From Bipolaris cookei (taxonomy: Eukaryota; Ascomycota; Dothideomycetes; Pleosporales; Pleosporaceae), in assembly GCA_002286855.1 (NCBI GenBank), contig NRSV01000075.1:98434-162433 (forward strand): a DNA stretch of 64,000 nt, in the 5' to 3' direction. Positions 46,619 to 59,096 of the stretch are shown piece by piece (position 1 is the stretch's first letter; each line of letters begins with the position of its first letter). The position numbers were made by a program, and so were the translations under genes. The notes under the pieces are model-generated. The model worked only from the letters and a program-made list of their open reading frames with translations. It searched no databases and was not told the DNA's origin.

Positions 46619-47721
46619 ATGACAAAGACAATTGCGGTCATCGGCGTAACAGGGAACCAGGTAAGTATGAACCAAACCCGCCACCACCCCAACATCATTA
46701 CACAAGACACTCAACCCTCCAGGGCTCATCCGTCGCCCGTGTGTTCCTCGCCGAGTCCGGATGGAAAGTCCGCGGCATCGCCCGCAACCCGTCCAAGCCC
46801 TCCGCACAAAAATGGTCGTCCCAAGGCGTCGACATTGTCCCAGGCAACCTCGACGACCTCTACTCCCTCAAGCAAGCCTTTCAAGGCGCGAACGTAATCT
46901 TCGGCGGCACAGACTTCTGGGGCCACCTCAACGACCCAGCCACACACAAGCTAGCCGCCGAGCAAAACCGCACCCCAAACGAAGTAGCATACGACCGTGA
47001 GGTGTCCCAGGCGAAATCCATCATCGACGCCGCAGCCGTCAATCTAGCCACAATCGACCGTTTCGTCCTCTCCACTTTGTCTGAAGCAAGGAAATGGAGC
47101 AATGGGACTATCAAGTGGAATTTGCATTTCGATGCTAAAGCTGAAGCTGTAAATTACTTGAAGTCTACGTATCCGGATTTGCTGGCTAAGACAAGTTTCT
47201 TGCACTTGGGGTACTATGCTAATAACTGGAAGTCGTTTAGTGGGACACCCACGAAGCAGGAGGATGGGTCGTTTGTTGTTAGTTTGCCCATGAGTGGGGA
47301 CAAGAAGGTGCCCATGGCGGATCCGGTTGCGGATACTGGTAAGACTTATATCGTTCTTTTACCTGTTTGTTTCATTCGGCTTATATGAACATAAGGCCAT
47401 TTTACGAAGGCGCTGGTCGAATCGCCTCCAGGTATTATTCTGAGCGGCGCCGGCTCGTTCATTTCGTTTAATGAGTGGTGCAAACTTTTTGGTCGCATCA
47501 ACAATGTTAAATGCGTCTTTCAAACTATACCTCGCAAGGCGATGGAAGATGCAATGGGACCTGTGTATGGGCTTGAGATTGCCGACATGTTTGAGTACTT
47601 TGACAAGTATGGGTTTGATGGTGGGGCTGAAGTTGTCTTTCCGTGGAATCTGGGGGTCGAGGTCAAGTATACGACAATGGAGGAGTATATGAAGGGTGAG
47701 GATTGGATTTCTGTGCTGTGA
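46619..47721 (+). CDS. NmrA-like NAD(P)-binding protein
   Basis: Atypical short-chain dehydrogenase family (NmrA/HSCARG type), cytosolic, thought to sense or use NAD(P)H. Exons 46,619-46,660, 46,723-47,338 and 47,396-47,721; 327 residues. The dinucleotide-binding turn GVTGNQGSS spans residues 9-17 across intron 1, followed by ARVFLAESGWKVRGIARNPS. Middle: ANVIFGGTDFWGHL, DRFVLSTLSEARKWSNGTIK and HLGYYANNW. The end has EDWISVL. Introns use GTAAG donors. The catalytic Tyr-Lys pair of true reductases is not evident. Preceded by a TATA-like box. Its neighbours give no pathway clue. Confidence 0.9.
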
Positions 47722-49098
47722 GCTTCTTTTTTGGCTGAGGGTGAGCATACCATGGGTATTGTACGGATTGAAAGCTATTCTTGTTAATACGATGACCCTT
47801 GCGCGACAATGCTTTGTCACATGTTGTCGACTTGTACGAGTTCCTCTTCTTTGTATTGCTATGATCTTCTATACCAAGGTCATCACTAGGACAAGACTTT
47901 CCATATAACAGGTTGAATGCTTACATTTCTGTGGAATGCGGGCCTAGTTGAGTGCGGGGTACATGACATGCGCGGTTATTGGCAGCCGTGACAGCGATGA
48001 TCGACTCTGTCACCCACATCTTTATCCTCACATATGTACTCTCTTATAGCCCCAAATCTGGCTAACTATGTGCAAGGGTCACTGGCGGCCTCCGGAAGCG
48101 TCTCATGGCCCGACAATTGGTCAGCAATCAGAGCGTTGCTTTTTTGTATCTACCAAGCCGTTTACCTCATTGTCCCTCTGACAACTCGATAAAATCAGTC
48201 CACTTTCACACGAGCCAGATATCGAAGGTCAATTGCACATAATGCTTCTCTTAAGAACCTTACTTTTTAAATGCAAGCTCATTGCAACAAGGGCTCATAT
48301 GGTGCAGGAACATTATTCCGACTTGTCAAATGCATGTCACTGCTCAGAGCAATTCACTAACCTTGACTACCGGATATCACACCACTACGGCACTGCAAAT
48401 GCCGTACTCCCCAATCACATCGTTCCATCACAACGAGTACGAGGCAAGTCTAGAATGCTGATAGTAACCTTTGTACATTGCCGACAGCGGCAAACCGCTC
48501 AAGTCAGCCGCGCAGCATGCACCACACAGGGCTCGACTGAGAACCCGATCGATTGGTAGACCATTGAAAGATAGCCAACTCAATCTGCGCGCTCCTCTGC
48601 CAAGAGGATTGGGATTTGAATACTAGACAAGGTTAGCTTCATGCGTTCGCGCAGCGATCTACGCTGAGGGCCCCCCACCGGCATTATGCTGATGCTGTGC
48701 ACACGGCGATATGGACCTATAAGTTGTAGTCGTCATCCATGGGGTAGGGTGTGCCATATGTGATCGCCTGCGTATCATCGCAGCCTGCTGATGGCTCTTT
48801 TCCTGAATAGTCGTGCATGGTATCATGTAATAAATGTACTTAAGCGGAAGGCGCCCCGCAGGTTGCATTGATAAGGAATCCGTATCTTTTTTTGCTTGCT
48901 GTGAAAGGTATTTGGCTTGATCCATGCTAGCTTTGATTTGTTTTATCAGCGTGTAGAAGGGCTGGGCCTATCTTGACGATTTCAGCTTGGGCCGTACAAA
49001 TTACTTTGTCCCACCACATTGCTGGTACTCTGAGGCGGATAGAGAAGTATCGGTACCAAAGAACCAAGGAAAAAAAGAAAAAAAACGAGCAGTTTAAA
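47722..49098. other. intergenic, 1.4 kb
   Basis: No gene supported; only short, codon-poor open stretches. A long A/G tract precedes the next ATG (49,065-49,090). Confidence 0.55.
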
Positions 49099-50773
49099 AT
49101 GCCGTTCAACCTTTTGCTGCTGCTGGGCGCGACTTTCCTCGTTGGCTCGACTTTGGCCCTTCTTCGACGAAGCAGACGCACCATTCTCCTCGAGCGCCTC
49201 CGCGCTGGTGGGCGAAGAGTATCAGGAGCGAGAACCCCTCCAAGATCTCTGTCACCCAGCCAAAAGACGGAAATCCCTCTCAAAATCAATTACTCTGACA
49301 CGTTCCCACCATCACGACGATCAACCCTAGCCGGCATCTTGAAAGATGGGGAACTCGACGAGCCAACGGAGGATTGGACGAAGAACATGCTGCCAATGGA
49401 AACATCGTACTTGAAAGCCGACGATGCAAAACGTCTTCCCTGCGGTTTTTCCGTCAAAGAGATCAAGGCTCTCGGCGACTTCCCTGACTATGCTACCCTC
49501 AGCGGCGTACCGCTTCCAAACCCATATCCGGAGTTTGACATAAACAAGGCGCTGCCTCGACCATATCGACCGTTCCGATGGCCATACCACCAAACTATGT
49601 GTAAGCACCTTTCTAGAAAAACAAGACATACCTTTGAACTCTACTAAGAAACAACACAACAGCCCTCAGCAAACTCCAACCCGACTGGTGGATCGAGCTC
49701 GAAAATACCTACGTAGAACGCATCCAGCAGCGCAAGACTCTCTTCGCCCAACACGGCACTGACGTCCTTGACGCCCTCCCGGGCTCCGAACTCGCCTGCA
49801 AAGAACTAATGGAAACAGTCGTACAATTCCTCTGCACCCGTTACCCGCACTACTTCTCCCTCTCCCCGGACAACTCCGTCCTGCGAAACCGTATTCTGCA
49901 CTCGGAAACCCATCTCTCCCGCACACAACCGTTGCACGTGCTCCTTGACAACGTTCCCGAAGACTTTGCCATCATGCTGCGCGATGAACGTAGCGGCCGC
50001 TATGTACTCCGAGCAGGCGTCATTTGCAGTGCTTTGGGCTGGAATCTAGGCACCAAGTTGGGAAAGCATCTCGCAGATATTCACACCCCGATTCCGGATT
50101 ACAAAGAGAAGATGTCGTTTTCAATGGACAGGTACGTTTCTTTCTTTCTTCCCCTTCTTTATACCCCCCCCCCCCCTCCCCCTCCAAAAAAACAAACAAA
50201 CAAACAAACAAACAAATAAAGGATCGACTTGATATTTCCCACAAAAGGCGGGTGATATAGGACATTACTGATAGAGGGAAAAAAAGATACTTCACAAAGA
50301 AACCAACCGACAAACCCATCCAACGCGGTTCCTGGGGCCTAGAAATAAAAACCCCTCTCTACGCCCCTCCCGCCTCCCCTTTACTCGCGCACCGCAACCA
50401 CCAACTCCCTCCCGCGGAACTGCCCCTGTCAGACATCCACTTGCGAGTGGACTGGCAGACGCTACGACGCCTCCCGCTTTCGGGCGCGGTGGTGTTTAAT
50501 TTCAAAGCGGTGTTTACGCCGGTGGAGCAGTTTAAAGATGAGCCGCGGGTTCCGGGGTTGTTACTCAAGGTGTTGGAGGAGGGAAAGAAGAAGCTCATGG
50601 AGTACAAGGGGACGTGGCATGTGGAGCATGTGGTCAAGGATGTGTTGAGGGCGTGGCATAAGGAGCAGGTGGCGAAGGGGTGGGTGGAGGAAGGATGGGA
50701 GCCTGAGACGTTGAGGGAGAGTCCGTGGTTCGAAGGGTGGGAGGGCAAGTGGAGGGGGATGCAAGGTTTTTAG
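49099..50773 (+). CDS. DUF3445 protein, haem-dependent oxidase type
   Basis: Exons 49,099-49,600, 49,663-50,131 and 50,287-50,773; 485 residues with closed phases. An N-terminal membrane segment (LLLLLGATFLVGSTLALL) precedes the domain. Domain landmarks: WIELENTYVERIQQRK, LHVLLDNVPEDFAIMLRD, RSGRYVLRAGVICSALGW, LGKHLADIHTPIPDYKEKMS and DWQTLRRLPLSGAVVFNFK. Known members of the family include haem-dependent oxidative N-demethylases in bacteria and uncharacterised fungal proteins; the substrate here is unknown. Intron 2 carries a C run and an (AAAC)n microsatellite. The acceptor AAAAAG|ATACTTC of intron 2 is weak but restores the frame. Ends 138 bases from the convergent monooxygenase gene. Confidence 0.85.
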
Positions 50774-50821
50774 AGGGTTATTTGATGGAGTGGGATTCGA
50801 AGGATCTGTTTTGTAAGAGTT

Positions 50822-50857
50822 TTGAAGAAGAAGAAGAAGAAAAAGAAGAAGAAGAAG
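50822..50857. repeat. GAA microsatellite
   Basis: (GAA)n with one interruption, between the two convergent genes. Confidence 0.9.
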
Positions 50858-50911
50858 GATTACTACATGGATATACTGAATCTCTATAACCGAAAGAAAA
50901 GAAGAAGAGCT

Positions 50912-52796
50912 TTACTTCCCTAGTCTCTTTGCTAGATCCCCTCGAAAGATCCATGCTGCAGCTCCTGCAGCCACCGCTCCTAGTGTTCCGAGGACCAACA
51001 TAGTATTACTCACGTACAACTCCTCGTGCACACGTCCAATATTGGTCGTCTGTTTGCCAGTCCCAAAAACGACCTTGCTAGCTCTCACTCCACCTTCCTT
51101 CTCAGCCTCTACACCATTACCATTGTGTACAGGCTTGATGTTTGTGACCTCAAAATCCTCCCAGTCAACCTTGCTCATCATCTTCTGATACTCAATCACC
51201 GTGCCAGACCAATTATTCGTGATTCTCCCCTCGCTATTCTTGTACCAACTACTACAATTCGGGTCCGCAAACGAGCTCGTGGCGAGTTTCTGCTGGAGCT
51301 CATCATTGTACGCTTTTGTGCGCTGGGCATTGGGCACGAGGCCGATTCGTTTGTCACGGCTGCGGGCGTCAAGGACAGCGGCAACGAGGGCGTTGAGGTA
51401 GCGCGACTGGGCCTCGATCATGAGGATGATTGAGTTGTGGCCTAGGTTCGTATTGGGTCCGTAGAACATGCCAAAGTTGGGGAGTGAGGGCACAGAGGTG
51501 CCGTATAGGGCGTAGGCGCCGCCGTCCCAGATGGAGGAGAGGCTACGGTTTTGCGTCCCGGTCACGTGGATAGGTTGTAGGAACTCGAGGGTACGGAAGC
51601 CCGTGGCGAGGACAATGGTGTCATGGTCGTGGTGTGTGCCGTCTTCGAGCTCAATACCCGATTCGGTGATTCTGCGTATCTTTGTGGTCTCAAGCTGTGT
51701 CTTGGGGTTCGCGATAGCGGGAAAAAAGTCGTCGGATATGATCATGCGTTTACAGCCTGGGTTGTAGTCTGGAGTGAGTTTTTCCCAGAGATCAGGCCGG
51801 TTGGGAATGTGCTTCTTCATCATGTCCTCGCAGGCGGCGCGGACATTTTTGGCCAAGGGGCTTTGGCTATTGCTTATAGTGTCATAGAAGGATTCACGAA
51901 AATCCATCATCATGCTGCGAATGCGCCAGCTGATAGGGGGCACATAGCGCTGGAGGGCACGCCTGAAGTCGCTGATAGGACTGTCGAGACGTGGAACGAC
52001 CCAGTTGGGAGAGCGCTGGTATACTGTCAAGGACGAGGTCTGGGGCAGGATCTCGGGTATGATTTGCGCAGCTGTTGCACCTGTTTGTTTGGTTGAGCTA
52101 GCTTGTCGAACCACTGAGCACTGCGATACATACCGTTTCCAATTATTCCGACACGCTTCCCTTCAAGGCTATAGCTCCAGTCCCAGCGTGCAGAATGCAT
52201 GATTTTGCCCTTGAAGTCTTGCAAGCCTGGTATATCGGGATATTGAGGCTGGTTAAGCTGGCCGACTGCCGAGACGAGAAAGTCGCACTCGATGCTGTAT
52301 CCAGAGGCAAACTCAGCATCCTTGCTACCGATCACGTTGACGTCAACTCTCCATCGGTTTTTGGAGTCGTCCCACGTCGCAGCCTCGACAGCGGTGTTGA
52401 AACGAATGTATTTGTACAGGTTGTACTTGCGTGCTACATTCCGAAGGTAGTCGAGTATTTCCTCTTGCCCTGGATATTCTCTCGTCCACTCTGGGTTTTG
52501 CTCAAACGAGTAGCTGTACAGCATGCTCCAGACATCACAACAGCAACCAGGATATTTGTTGTCGTGCCACGTGCCACCGACACTAGAGCTCTTTTCTACG
52601 ATGATGAAGTTGTGGCATTTGTTGCGTTTGATAAGGTCGATAGCCATGCACATGCCTTTGGATGTTTAGCCCCGTACGATCAGACTGTCTGGCTGAGATA
52701 CTGACCAGAGATGCCGGCTCCAATGATGACTACTGCAGCATCGGTATGGGTTTTGTTCTGGACCGGAATCTGATGCCATGGCTGCGAGCCGCCCAT
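50912..52796 (-). CDS. class B flavin monooxygenase, Baeyer-Villiger type
   Basis: FAD and NADPH enzyme that inserts oxygen into ketones or oxidises heteroatoms. Exons 52,706-52,796, 52,134-52,655 and 50,912-52,080; 593 residues. FAD-binding GAGISG at residues 26-31, GGTW at 57-60, the fingerprint FKGKIMHSARW at 178-188 (fits FxGxxxHxxxW), and the NADPH-binding turn GIIGNGATA at 200-208, created by splicing intron 2. ATG (FAD site 2) is ATGF near DTIVLATGFRTLEF. A C-terminal hydrophobic segment (MLVLGTLGAVAAGAAAWIF) may anchor it to a membrane. Introns are short with GTCAGT and GTATGT donors. Not in a recognisable biosynthetic cluster. Confidence 0.92.
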
Positions 52797-55700
52797 ATTG
52801 AGATTACTCGAGAATGTAAGGATTAGGAGATGTAAGAAGGATTGAGCGGCCTAAGGGGGGGTTACGAAAGACAAGGGAGCCTAATCAAATAAAAAGCAAG
52901 CCAGCTTATATGTTCAAACAGCGCGACACCTTTGCTGCCGTGCGGACAAGTGCTATGAGCATCCTAAAATTTATAAAAACCGACAAGCGGTATAGCGCCG
53001 GCATGGTGCAGTGAATGGTGGGGGAACACGAGGGAGATCCTCGGCCAAAGTGATTCGGAGACAGCTTCCCCTCTTCCCATATCCGTCCAGTTCCCGCCCG
53101 AGGTTGTGCAGCATGGTGCTTTGTCATCATGCAATCGCGCTTCCGTTTTTACTACACTCGGACACATTAAGCCTAATGAGAGAGTGCAAATGTATTATGA
53201 ATCGAATGCCCTAGCTTGCTGCAATCTATGCGCAGAACTGTTACGGGTGATAAGGAGCAGTGGTGTAGGCTCTCAGCAAGACATGCGTAACGGGTTGTGG
53301 GGAGGGCGCAAGGCGCAAGGGCGGGGAAGGCGGTATCCGGCAATGGTGGGTCATCGGGGCCGGAGCACGCCAATCACCAAGTGGATTCACCAGACGCGCC
53401 TGACAACAGGTGCGGACAACATTACGGGCCAGCTCAAGTTGTAGTATGTCGTCAAAGGATGTAGCAGACAGAATGTACACATGTGTGTACGTACGAAACG
53501 GACGCCCACCGTTTGGGTGGCCTAGCAGTGCCTAGTTGTGTATGACCCCACGACTCTCGTTGTCGTTTCCCCCATGAACCGAAGACCATGTTCTGCTTCT
53601 ATTGCTCAACTCTTTCTTCACCGGTACTGTTGGCGTGGTTTTGCATCGGCCTTGTTGCTTGGCTGCTCGTCATTGTCTTCAGGCGGAGGCTCGAATTCGC
53701 GTGTGTGTACCACGCCCCATCGCACTTTTTTTTCTCGGTTGTCTTGGTCTTGGTGGCTGCTTGTACAACGTGTGGAGTCTGTGGAGTCTGTAGGATATGT
53801 AGAATCGATGGAATCTGTAGAACATGTAGAATTCGTACAACTCGCAGGCTGGGCTGGCATGGTAGGAATTGGAGTAACTGCTCGTATTCGCATCCATGCC
53901 TCGCTCATCTCCAGCCTCGAAATGGGGAGCCGCCCATGTCTGGGCTGAGTCTTGAGCTCACCTCGTGGTGTCCTTAAATGTCCATGGCGGCGGTCTGCAA
54001 CAGTGCTGAACCTATCATGGGCGGTGGGGAGTTGTGTCGACGAAGCATGCTTGGCTTCTCTGCGATGATGAGCATGATGGCGTCTGTCGTGCAGCATGTA
54101 GTCTAATGCATGATGCAGACACGGGCACTTCATCTCGGAGGGCGTGGGAGCCCACGAGGAGAAAGCTGCCGTGCATCTCGAGACATTGCAAGAAGGCGAC
54201 GAGGTGCCGCTGAAGCCTCTCCATGGCTTCGACTTCTAGGGTCGATGGGAGATGCATGGACGTTTTCTGAGAACAACTGGCCAGGCGCAAGATGGACTGA
54301 CGTGTACGTATGACACCGATGGTGCACATGGAACACTGCTCCAAACTATCTCATCGTTTACAGCAAGCGCAATTACGCACGTACCTTGGGGCCAAAGTCT
54401 CGTGTCAGCATCGCGTTTGTAAGAACCGATCCTGTTGCTGTGACCGATTGTTGTTTTGATGATGCATGGCATGTGTAAGGGCTTGCCATGGATGTTATGA
54501 TGAATCCCAGGCGGTTTGCGTGCATTGGGCGTAGGGCGGTACACGTAGTGTTGTCACGTGGAGGCAGGGGGGCCATGTTGGTTTAACGCGGCAGGGCTCG
54601 AGTCAAAACCACTCTTGGCCTCACCATCGACTTTGTTTGTTTCTTGTTTCCCGTTGAACGACACGGACCCCGCAGCAGACACGAGCAGCCTGGCAGCCTA
54701 GCAGCAACCAAGTATGCGTTGGCGGGCAAAGGACACAACAAAGCCAGGAAAGTGGCCAGAGGGCAAATCCAAAGCTAGGCGAGGCGGGGGGGGAGGGGGG
54801 TTCCAGCCAGAATTGCTCGTGTGTTGACGAGAGCCTCAGTGGACCGTGGTCCATGGGGACCCGTAATGGACCGAGATACGAGAGAGCAGGCGGACTGTTT
54901 GGCCCCAAGCAGCAGGTACAAGGCGTTGAAGCGACCGTTTGGAGGTCCGTTCTGTGCGGTCGGTGCACAGCATTGACTCGCCCGGAGGTTGTTAGGGTGG
55001 CGGGCATGGGAGGGAAATAAGCCAGCCAGTCGCAGAGCCAAGATGGGTTTCGCCAACACAAGACTGGCGGGATGCTTGGGAGCAAGAGGCTGGCCGCGGT
55101 AGGACGGCGGATGGGGCGTATGCTGTGATACTTACTTACATGCCCCTATACATACATACCAGATGCTGCACCCCGCAAGCAGGCGCGACAGTTGGGAGCG
55201 GCACAGAGAGAGAGGCAGCCGGCGTCCAGAGCGCCTGCGGGGATTTGGGACGGTGGCTGGAGCTGGATCGAATCGAATAGTCATAATGGTAGGCAGTAGA
55301 CGCCAGATGGGCGGTCTATGAGAGCCCATGTAAGTAAATCCATCCATCTCTCCACCCACCCACCCACTCATCCACCCACCATTTCTCCAGTCCAGTACAC
55401 ATGCACACAGGTATATGCGCTTAAATTCAATAGCGCGGTCCGCTCGCTGTAGGCACATGGATGCAGCGAGCCATACCATTTCATCATCACTGTTGCTCTC
55501 CTCGCGCCCAGTGATCAGCAAGCAGCGACAACGCCTTGGATCTCTCCCATCCGGCCATGTACACACAATTATATCTATGAAGCTGGAGGATTTCTTGTAC
55601 GACGAGTAGAGACGCCCTGTTCCCCCCACCCATGCAGCCATGGCAGGTGTGGTAAGCTGAGGTCGAGGACAGGTCGCTTGTTGCAGCAGTGATTGGCCAC

Positions 55701-56184
55701 GACCCCAGCGTCTCTCCGTGTTCTCGACTGTCTGGTAGCACTGCGGATTGCGGATTGGGCTGCACCCTGTCCTGCTGCTAGCTGCCATTCTGAAACTCAA
55801 ACACCTCCTGGCGGGGACCACCATTGCCCGCCTGCCTGCCTATACTTGCCCATCCCATGTCCGTCCTCTTCTTTTTTTTTCTTCTTCCTCTCCGGCGCGC
55901 GCACTAGACGCATGCCTACTTCCCACCTCTCCCCACAAACACAACTACGGCTTTACTGCAGTAGTCGGCAGTAGCTTTGTCGGGCCATTGCTAGCTGACC
56001 ATACATACTCTACCACTTTATCACTACGTACGCGCACGCCCTCCCGCACACCGTCATCACTGCAGCCGTGCGCACTGGTCGGCCGCACTCAGGCTTACTC
56101 CTACCACGCCTTTGCACCTAATAATATTCCTCTACGCTTTCCCAGCTTGCCACTCCCCAGACTTTCTATTTAGTCGTAATCCAT
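52797..56184. other. gene-poor 3.4 kb
   Basis: I see no gene that can be supported: open stretches on both strands overlap, have no splice pattern and no familiar domain. Features are low-complexity tracts (a GGAATCTGTAGA-like imperfect repeat at 53,770-53,850; CT-rich 55,850-56,170, probably the promoter of the next gene). A spliced transcript or lineage-specific gene may be hidden. Confidence 0.5.
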
Positions 56185-57977
56185 ATGGCCCGCAAACTCT
56201 CCTTCACTCTGTCTCCTGTCGTGCGTGCTTCACCAAACACCAAACACCTCGATTCACTTGCTCACACTTCTTTCTCTAGAAAACCGCCTCCAAGCAGGAC
56301 CTTGCCGGCAAAATGACGCCAGAAACCAACCCCTTACACGTCTCGTCACACAAAAGACATTCTTCCAAAGACACCATATGTGACAGTTCGCCCTGGATCA
56401 ACCGCCGCGTCCTCGACAGCCAGACCGACCAAGAGCTGCGTGCAGCATGTCGCCTCATCCTCAAAAACTTCAAACCCTCCGACCATGGCATGGAGAACAC
56501 CGATCCAAAGCTCGATTTCGCCGGCCTAGGCTTCAGGCCACGCAAAGACAGCAAACCACAGTCCGCCGATGTTAATGCGCGTGTGCCTGCTGCTGCCCCT
56601 CCAGAGCCTGCCTCAACTTCATTTCTGCCACGATCGCGCAGCACAAAGGTCCGCACCAGGGCAAAAGCAGACATGGAGATAAGAGCAAGGCAGAATGGTG
56701 ATCTGCCCGCACGAGCAAACAGCAGTCGCAAGCGTGCTGAGCGAGACGCTGAAAAGGAGGAAAGACTACGCAACTTTGGCAAAGCTTCCATGGACGTACC
56801 CAGGCCCGCCATATCCTGCATCTCGGACGAAGACATCACTCTTCCTGTCACCGTTACATCCACCCTAGCAATCTCCAAGAATTCTGCCCCTCACAACTTT
56901 GACGACCCCGTTGCTGCTGCAGATGCCCAGGCATCCGAGTGGATGCGTCTAGAAATGGACAAGAAGCGCCAGCAAGACACGGCAGATCGCCAGCGCCGAC
57001 CCTCGACATCGGTCCGCCCTCCAAGTCGCGCCGCGAGTATCAAGGAAAGCGTCATCGAATACGTTTTCCCTGGATCTCGAAGTCGCGCCCTCAGCCGCGC
57101 ACAATCCAAGGAATCACTCCGTTCGCCAGCCGACAGTAATGACACTGGCCTTTCTCGCAATGGCTCAAATGCGACATGGCGAAATTGGGGCCTGCGCCGC
57201 ATGAAAAGTACGAGGAGTGAAAATAGATCAGGGTCTTCCCATGGCCAGGGAGACGACTGTGCACAACCTAGAAAGTCAGAGTCGAATACCGTCAACCTCA
57301 ATAGAGAGCTTCCACCGTTGCCCAGTCTGGACAGCTGGAAAGAACCTGAAAAGCCCAAGCAAGAAGTGCTATCTCCCAAATCACCCACAGCCGAGACACA
57401 CATTGCAAGTCTTATGCGTTCACAGGAACAGCATCCAGAACGCTCGCCTGCCGCACGGAAACAGCACAGGAGGAGTGGGTCAGATACTTTGGCCATGCAG
57501 TACACTGCTGCCTTCCCTGCTCGTAAATCCTCCCGCCGGCAGGGTACGCAGCCAATTTCTCAAACACCAATAAGTGCAGTTCCAGCCAGCGTAGTGTCAG
57601 CCAGCCCCAAACAGGCCGAAAAACTTGCAACAAACACATTCTCATCGACCACCAACGTCGACCAGCACACCAAAACTGCTTTGAGCTCACAAACCCGCCC
57701 CCGCAGCGGCGAAAGCAATACCACCGCCCATGCCTCCAACTTTTCCCACCGCATGAGCATTGATTCCCCCGCCGTCCTCAAAACCCTCTCCAACGAGCCC
57801 AAGGCCCCCGCCAAAGAAGAGCAGAAATCCAAGCTCAAGAAGATTTTCAGCGGCTGGATCCATAAAAAAGATAAAAAGGACGATTGGATGCACAAAATGG
57901 AAAAGGGAGGCATCAAGGAAGGTGTCTTGGTCCAGGATAGTAATGATGCTCTTGCTGCTCCTGTCGTTCGGTATTAA
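56185..57977 (+). CDS. low-complexity fungal protein of unknown function
   Basis: Exons 56,185-56,220 (MARKLSFTLSPV) and 56,280-57,977; donor GTGCGT, acceptor CTCTAG; the splice joins in frame to give 577 residues. The single long exon alone starts at ATG 56,313. Ser, Pro, Arg, Lys and Thr dominate, so it is probably disordered. Visible pieces: SSPWINRRVLDSQTDQELRA near residue 40 (a possible folded segment), ASEWMRLEMDKKRQQDTADR (helical), NRELPPLPSLDSW, and a basic end KSKLKKIFSGWIHKKDKKDDW that looks like a conserved amphipathic motif. No catalytic domain. The codon use is ordinary. Product unknown. Confidence 0.8.
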
Positions 57978-58747
57978 TTTTTTCCCCTTCTTTCTTCTTT
58001 TACTATTACGCGTACTACTACCATTATTAGCATAACTTTTACTCCCTCTCACATTCCTCTTCTTTGGATTACTTTCTTCTCTGCATCTCTTGCTTTTCCC
58101 TTTCGTCATCTGTATCAAAACTTGATCTGTTATACCCTTTTTGTTTTCTTTTTTTTTCTCGTGGAGATTAAGGAATTGTGTACTTGGTTGCACATGAAGA
58201 CAAAACTGCATACACTACATACATATATACATATTATGGCCAATAATGCATGTATACTTGCAATGATGGGGATTCTATTCGTCTTGGTCGGATTAAGTAA
58301 GTGCGGTTGTGTACTCTTTCTTCTCCCTCCCCCCCTTTTTTTTCCCTCTACATCAACATATGCATTACTAGAGATACTGGCATTCAAAACAAACATCTTT
58401 GTTCATAAAGAAAGGTTCAAGTCATCTTATTCCAAAATTGTACGTCATATCAAGCTCTCCTTCACCACAACGATCAACAGTTTCACTTTTTTTAGGCACT
58501 TTCTCCATGTCACATACAAACTAGATATATGGATCCATTATCAGAATACCTTCATAAACAATACTACCACTATCATACTATGTATCCCCATCTAAAACAC
58601 GCTATCTACGTATGCCATTCCGCTAACCCTTTGCATACCCTATGAACCATAACCGTAAACCATGACCCATAAACTATGCGTCGTCCATGACGCTCAATCA
58701 TGCGCCTATACGCTATGCTGCAGCACTCTAAACAATGTACCCGGACT
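57978..58747. other. intergenic
   Basis: T- and C-rich 3' region, then AT-richer DNA with ATACATAC repeats. No gene. Confidence 0.55.
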
Positions 58748-59044
58748 TCAGGCTCCAAAAACTACCACCCGCATTACCTGCCTTAGCCTACCAACCACCC
58801 TCCGCACCATGCCCTGCACCCAGCGTGCAATCCAGATGTTGATATGCACAATCACAAGCCCCATAATCAAAGGCATCAAGAAGAACAAGAGCACGTAGGC
58901 TGGTCCCATCACCGCAAAAGCTGCGACATAGTCAATCAACCGGTCCTCGTACTCGACCAGATCGTCCGGGTCGAAAATGGCTAGCGGCTGCCGATCGTCT
59001 ACCATTGCGCAGACATCTGCTTTCTTCATCGAACTACATTCCAT
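58748..59044 (-). CDS. small predicted membrane protein
   Basis: 98 residues, ATG at 59,042-59,044. Soluble N-terminus (MVDDRQPLAIFDPDDLVEYE), then two hydrophobic segments: YVAAFAVMGPAYVLLFFLMP and LIMGLVIVHINIWIARWV, ending in a basic tail RRVVGRLRQVMRVVVFGA. Fifty-two bases downstream of the CSN6 stop on the same strand. No family recognised. Hydrophobic-basic layout argues for a real gene, but small size keeps confidence low; an unseen intron could extend it at the 3' end. Confidence 0.5.
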   Translation of the reverse strand: MECSSMKKADVCAMVDDRQPLAIFDPDDLVEYEDRLIDYVAAFAVMGPAYVLLFFLMPLIMGLVIVHINIWIARWVQGMVRRVVGRLRQVMRVVVFGA

Positions 59045-59096
59045 TAGTCATGTAATTCCTCAAAGTGTGACAATGGGGCGGGCGTGGACAGGGGAA

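Noticed and set aside
53538..54344. Overlapping frames of 100-170 codons on both strands
   Set aside because: Mutually overlapping, biased by short repeats; none has recognisable protein features.
55132..55824. 230-codon minus-strand frame
   Set aside because: Cys/Arg-rich low-complexity translation, no domain and no splice support; likely chance in GC-rich DNA.
56276..57505. Long minus-strand open stretches
   Set aside because: They are antisense to the well-supported spliced gene at 56,185-57,977 and have no domain.
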